Part shown: piece after piece, positions 61,804-64,000 of the stretch
How positions within the stretch are numbered: the first letter of the stretch is position 1
Layout: every line of letters starts with the position of its first letter
Assembly (NCBI RefSeq): GCF_035917335.1
Contig: NZ_CP109067.1
Coordinates: 4,215,001 to 4,279,000 of the forward strand
From: Micromonospora sp. NBC_01813
GTDB taxonomy: Bacteria; Actinomycetota; Actinomycetes; Mycobacteriales; Micromonosporaceae
DNA length: 64,000 bases
Direction of reading: 5' to 3'
Made by a program: the position numbers and the translations under genes
Notes under the pieces: generated by a model
What the model was told of the DNA's origin: nothing
Seen by the model: only the letters and a program-made list of their open reading frames with translations
The model's database searches: none

Positions 61804-61853
61804 CGCAACGACGGACCGCCACCCGATCGATCGGGTGGCGGTCCGTCGTTGCG
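61804..61853. terminator. Perfect 50-bp palindrome downstream of the DUF1416 gene
   Basis: The 25-bp arms (beginning CGCAACGACGGACCGCCACC and meeting at GATC-GATC) are exactly self-complementary. As a hairpin it lies about 20 bp after the DUF1416 stop and probably terminates the sulfur operon. Confidence 0.8.
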
Positions 61854-61870
61854 TAGGTGCCCGGCGCCGG

Positions 61871-62212
61871 TCAACTGCCGACGGTGACACCCACCTCGTT
61901 GACGCCCTGGGTGGCGGTCACCGGGAGATCGCCGTTGCCGTGCCGGGACAGGGCCCGCAGGGTCCAGCTGCCCGGAGCGGCGAAGAACCGGAACTGGCCG
62001 GCCGGTGAGGTCACCACCTCGGCGGTGAACTCCCCGGTGGCGTCGAGCAGCCGCACGTACGCCCCGGCGACGGCCTCGCCCCCGGCGGAGCGCACGGTGC
62101 CGGTGATCACGGTCTCCTTGGCCAGGTCGACGCCGGCCGGCAGCGGCGCCGACTGGTCCGGGGCGGCGCAGCCCGACGAGGTTGCGGCGCCCGACGATGT
62201 CACTGCTGTCAT
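61871..62212 (-). CDS. DUF1416 protein (SseC-like)
   Basis: The 113-residue protein has a Cys at position 15 (SSGCAAPDQ) and a carboxypeptidase-regulatory-like beta-sandwich (about 35-113: VITGTVRSAGGEAVAGAYVR). DUF1416 genes follow sulfurtransferase genes in actinobacteria (Rv0814c after Rv0815c). It starts with ATG 62212 two nt after the stop of the sulfurtransferase gene; GTG 62218 overlapping that stop is an alternative. Confidence 0.85.
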   Translation of the reverse strand: MTAVTSSGAATSSGCAAPDQSAPLPAGVDLAKETVITGTVRSAGGEAVAGAYVRLLDATGEFTAEVVTSPAGQFRFFAAPGSWTLRALSRHGNGDLPVTATQGVNEVGVTVGS

Positions 62213-62214
62213 GG

Positions 62215-63063
62215 TCACGCCTTTCCAGGTTCGTCGCCGAGCACCACCGGCACACCGATGAGCGAGCCGTACTCGGTCCAGGATCCGTCGTAGTTCTTCA
62301 CGTTGGAGTGCCCGAGCAGCTCCTTGAGCACGAACCAGGTGTGCGAGGAACGCTCGCCGATCCGGCAGTACGCGATGGTGTCCTTGCCGTCTTCGAGGCC
62401 CGCGTCGGCGTACAGCGCCCGCAGCTCGTCGTCGGACTTGAAGGTGCCGTCCTCGTTGGCCGCCTTGGACCACGGCACGCTGACCGCGGTCGGGATGTGC
62501 CCGGCCCGCTGCGCCTGCTCCTGCGGCAGGTGGGCGGGGGCGAGCAGCCGGCCGGCGTACTCGTCGGGCGAGCGGACGTCGACCAGGTTCTGGGTGCCGA
62601 TCGCGGCGACGACCTCGTCGCGGAACGCCCGGATCGAGCTGTCCGGCTCCTGGGCGACGTACTGGGTGGCGGGGCGGGTGGTCACCTCGGTGGTCATCGG
62701 ACGGGCGTCCAGCTCCCACTTCTTGCGGCCACCGTCGAGCAGCTTGACGTCGCCGTGGCCGTACAGCTTGAAGTACCAGTACGCGTAGGCGGCGAACCAG
62801 TTGTTGTTGCCGCCGTAGAGCACGACGACGTCGTCGTTGCCGATGCCGCGCTCGGACAGCAGCGCCTCGAACTGCGACTTGTTGATGAAGTCGCGGCGCA
62901 CCGGGTCCTGCAGGTCGGTCTTCCAGTCGATCTTGATCGCGCCGGCGATGTGGCCACCGTCGTACGCGCTGGTGTCCTCGTCGACCTCGACGAAGACGAC
63001 GCCCGGGGCGTCGATGTTCTTCTCGGCCCAGTCGGCCGAAACGAGTGCGGTGTCGCGACTCAT
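62215..63063 (-). CDS. Thiosulfate sulfurtransferase, two-domain rhodanese (SseA/CysA-like)
   Basis: The 282-residue protein has an inactive N-terminal rhodanese domain and a C-terminal one with the active-site Cys in IAYCRIGERSSHTWF, the CRIGER pattern of the actinobacterial type. It transfers sulfane sulfur from thiosulfate to acceptors such as cyanide or thiols. ATG 63063 has an AGGGAG site and is preceded by a strong hairpin and a cysteine-rich leader ORF, so regulation by cysteine supply is likely. It leads the DUF1416 gene. Confidence 0.92.
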   Translation of the reverse strand: MSRDTALVSADWAEKNIDAPGVVFVEVDEDTSAYDGGHIAGAIKIDWKTDLQDPVRRDFINKSQFEALLSERGIGNDDVVVLYGGNNNWFAAYAYWYFKLYGHGDVKLLDGGRKKWELDARPMTTEVTTRPATQYVAQEPDSSIRAFRDEVVAAIGTQNLVDVRSPDEYAGRLLAPAHLPQEQAQRAGHIPTAVSVPWSKAANEDGTFKSDDELRALYADAGLEDGKDTIAYCRIGERSSHTWFVLKELLGHSNVKNYDGSWTEYGSLIGVPVVLGDEPGKA

Positions 63064-63086
63064 CAGATCACTCCCTGGTTGGTCCT

Positions 63087-63113
63087 CCCCGCCCGTCGAT
63101 CGGACGGGTGGGG
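63087..63113 (-). promoter_or_regulatory. Hairpin in the leader of the sulfurtransferase gene, attenuator candidate
   Basis: CCCCGCCCGTC (63087-63097) pairs with 63103-63113 over 11 bp with one G-U pair and a 5-nt loop, ending about 24 nt upstream of the start codon. A second hairpin (CGCAGGTG and CACCTGTG) lies near 63140-63158. They sit between the Cys-rich leader ORF and the sulfurtransferase and could be alternate attenuation structures. Confidence 0.5.
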
Positions 63114-63285
63114 AAAGGCGAGTAGGTGGTGAGTCCACGCCGCAGGTGTCGCACCTGTGCGTAGACCCTGGAGGACGGATCACGGACGTGCGACGGCGCC
63201 GCTGCCGGGCGATGGTGAGGAATCTTCGGGCGCTTGCCACCGACCGGTTCGAGGGTCGGCGAAGGCCCGCCGGGTCAGCCCGCCG

Positions 63286-63363
63286 TCAAAGGACAGGGCG
63301 ACACAGGCAGGCGGCCACACGGCACAGGTCGACCGCGCGCCTCTTGGTGAGGAACTTCCCCAT
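63286..63363 (-). CDS. Cysteine-containing leader peptide, 25 residues
   Basis: ATG 63363 opens a 25-codon ORF: MGKFLTKRRAVDLCRVAAC, then LCRPVL and TGA. The LTKRRAVDLCRV core with Cys at 14, 19 and 21 matches the short putative leader peptides found upstream of sulfur-assimilation genes in actinobacteria. Such peptides are thought to act by ribosome stalling at Cys codons. The ORF lies about 220 bp upstream of the sulfurtransferase start. Confidence 0.75.
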   Translation of the reverse strand: MGKFLTKRRAVDLCRVAACLCRPVL

Positions 63364-63489
63364 GAGCACGGAGCTTACCAGCCTGTTTCCGGCCGGTCAC
63401 CGATCCGACCACGCACTGAGACGGTCAGCCACTGAGACAGTCACCACCCGTACGACACCGCGCCGGGGCCGCCGGGGGTGGCCCGATGG

Positions 63490-64000
63490 TCAGCCGAGCG
63501 CGTTCAGCGGCACGTCCTGCGCGGTGGCGGTGACCACCAGGCCGGCCGGGGTGACGTCCACCTGCTGCAGATCGAGCTGGAACGGCAACACCGGCAGCGG
63601 TACGGCGATCGAGATCTGCTGCGCGTACGCGCTGACGAAGCTCTGGGCGGCGTCGTTGCCGGGCAGCCCTTCGGCGTCCAGGTCGGCGAAGCGCAACAGC
63701 ACCTCGCCCTGCGCGACCTCCAGATCGGCGGTGCCGGTGAGGGTGATCTGCTGGCCGAGGATCTCCACCGGAGCGGTGACACCGAGCTGCCCGTCCCGCT
63801 CGGACAGCGTCAGGCCCGGCTGGTCGATGAGCTGGACCACACTGTCGTACGACACGGTCGCGGTGCCCAGCACGGTGTCCGCGGTGACCTCACCCTGCCC
63901 GCTGCGCAGGGTCTCCAACGGCGCCCGTACGCCGCGTGCGTCGACGTCGAGCTCCGGCAGTCGCACGGCGTTGCCGTTCACCGCGCCGGTGACGTCCCGG
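63490..64000 (-). CDS. DUF2993 (LmeA-like) protein, N-terminal part beyond the window
   Basis: The minus-strand frame is open from the stop at 63490 to the window end and encodes 169 residues of a DUF2993 protein, with DTVLGTATVSYDSVVQLIDQ and AYAQQISIAVPLPVLPFQLD. LmeA of mycobacteria (Rv0817c) binds phospholipids and is needed for lipomannan elongation. It is in the same neighbourhood order as Rv0815c-Rv0817c. The start and signal peptide lie outside the window. Confidence 0.8.
   Translation of the reverse strand, partial: RDVTGAVNGNAVRLPELDVDARGVRAPLETLRSGQGEVTADTVLGTATVSYDSVVQLIDQPGLTLSERDGQLGVTAPVEILGQQITLTGTADLEVAQGEVLLRFADLDAEGLPGNDAAQSFVSAYAQQISIAVPLPVLPFQLDLQQVDVTPAGLVVTATAQDVPLNALG

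Noticed and set aside
61612-61890. Minus-strand 92-codon ORF
   Set aside because: It runs through the 50-bp palindrome and AT-rich DNA, lacks a ribosome binding site and has no recognisable features.

Overview
The window is GC-rich (roughly 70% or more by eye), uses many GTG starts, and carries an actinobacterial gene set: mycothiol synthesis (mshA), mycothiol-dependent isomerase-like proteins, SenX3-RegX3, DUF397/DUF5753 pairs, a PadR-HAAS pair, Spo0M and an HbhA-like protein. Much of it follows the order of two Mycobacterium tuberculosis blocks as I remember them (around Rv0474-Rv0498 and Rv0811c-Rv0817c). Gene style and the ceb, GH43 and lamin-tail genes suggest a filamentous actinomycete, most likely Micromonosporaceae. 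That is inference; no rRNA or tRNA gene was seen.

Layout. (1) 1-15.9 kb is a conserved chromosomal core: CGNR regulator, TIM-barrel isomerase, Ppx/GppA, a cysteine-rich conserved protein, regX3-senX3 divergent from phoU with PHO-box-like repeats between them, gpmA, an MFS exporter, a histone-H1-like protein, YbjN, mshA, an SDR, a methyltransferase-like protein, murB and a mycothiol-dependent isomerase-like protein. (2) 15.97-21.8 kb is a cellobiose-type operon in the order binding protein, two permeases, GH1 beta-glucosidase, LacI regulator, with two LacI operators around the promoter. (3) 21.8-34.3 kb is an accessory region rich in toxin-antitoxin genes and wreckage: a broken HigB-like toxin with an intact antitoxin, PadR-HAAS, a ThDP enzyme, TetR and saccharopine-dehydrogenase-like remnants, a TetR gene, an XRE-ImmA/IrrE protein facing a beta-propeller protein, an intact higBA pair, a vapC remnant, an antitoxin-PIN pair, duplicated DUF397 genes with a DUF5753 regulator, a 13-codon peptide ORF and two poorly known proteins. 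I see no integrase or transposase.

(4) 34.3-45 kb mixes an exonuclease, a secreted GH43 enzyme, Spo0M, two CNNM/CBS membrane proteins preceded by a proline-periodic upstream ORF, an EI24 protein, and a flavoprotein with a Cys-Cys tail followed by an MFS transporter. (5) 45-55.3 kb holds hydrolases, the HbhA-like/XRE locus, an asparaginase-BKACE operon, YgfZ-Fur, a nitrobindin-like protein, a DsrE protein and membrane proteins. (6) 55.5-64 kb holds a large secreted subtilase, two secreted lamin-tail proteins, and sulfur genes (DUF1416, a rhodanese-type sulfurtransferase, a cysteine-rich leader peptide) ending in a DUF2993/LmeA-like gene cut by the window edge.

A recurrent signal is a TANNNT box ending 6-9 nt before an ATG or GTG with no Shine-Dalgarno sequence, which suggests many leaderless mRNAs. 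Starts were moved to fit such boxes or ribosome binding sites where the longest ORF was implausible.
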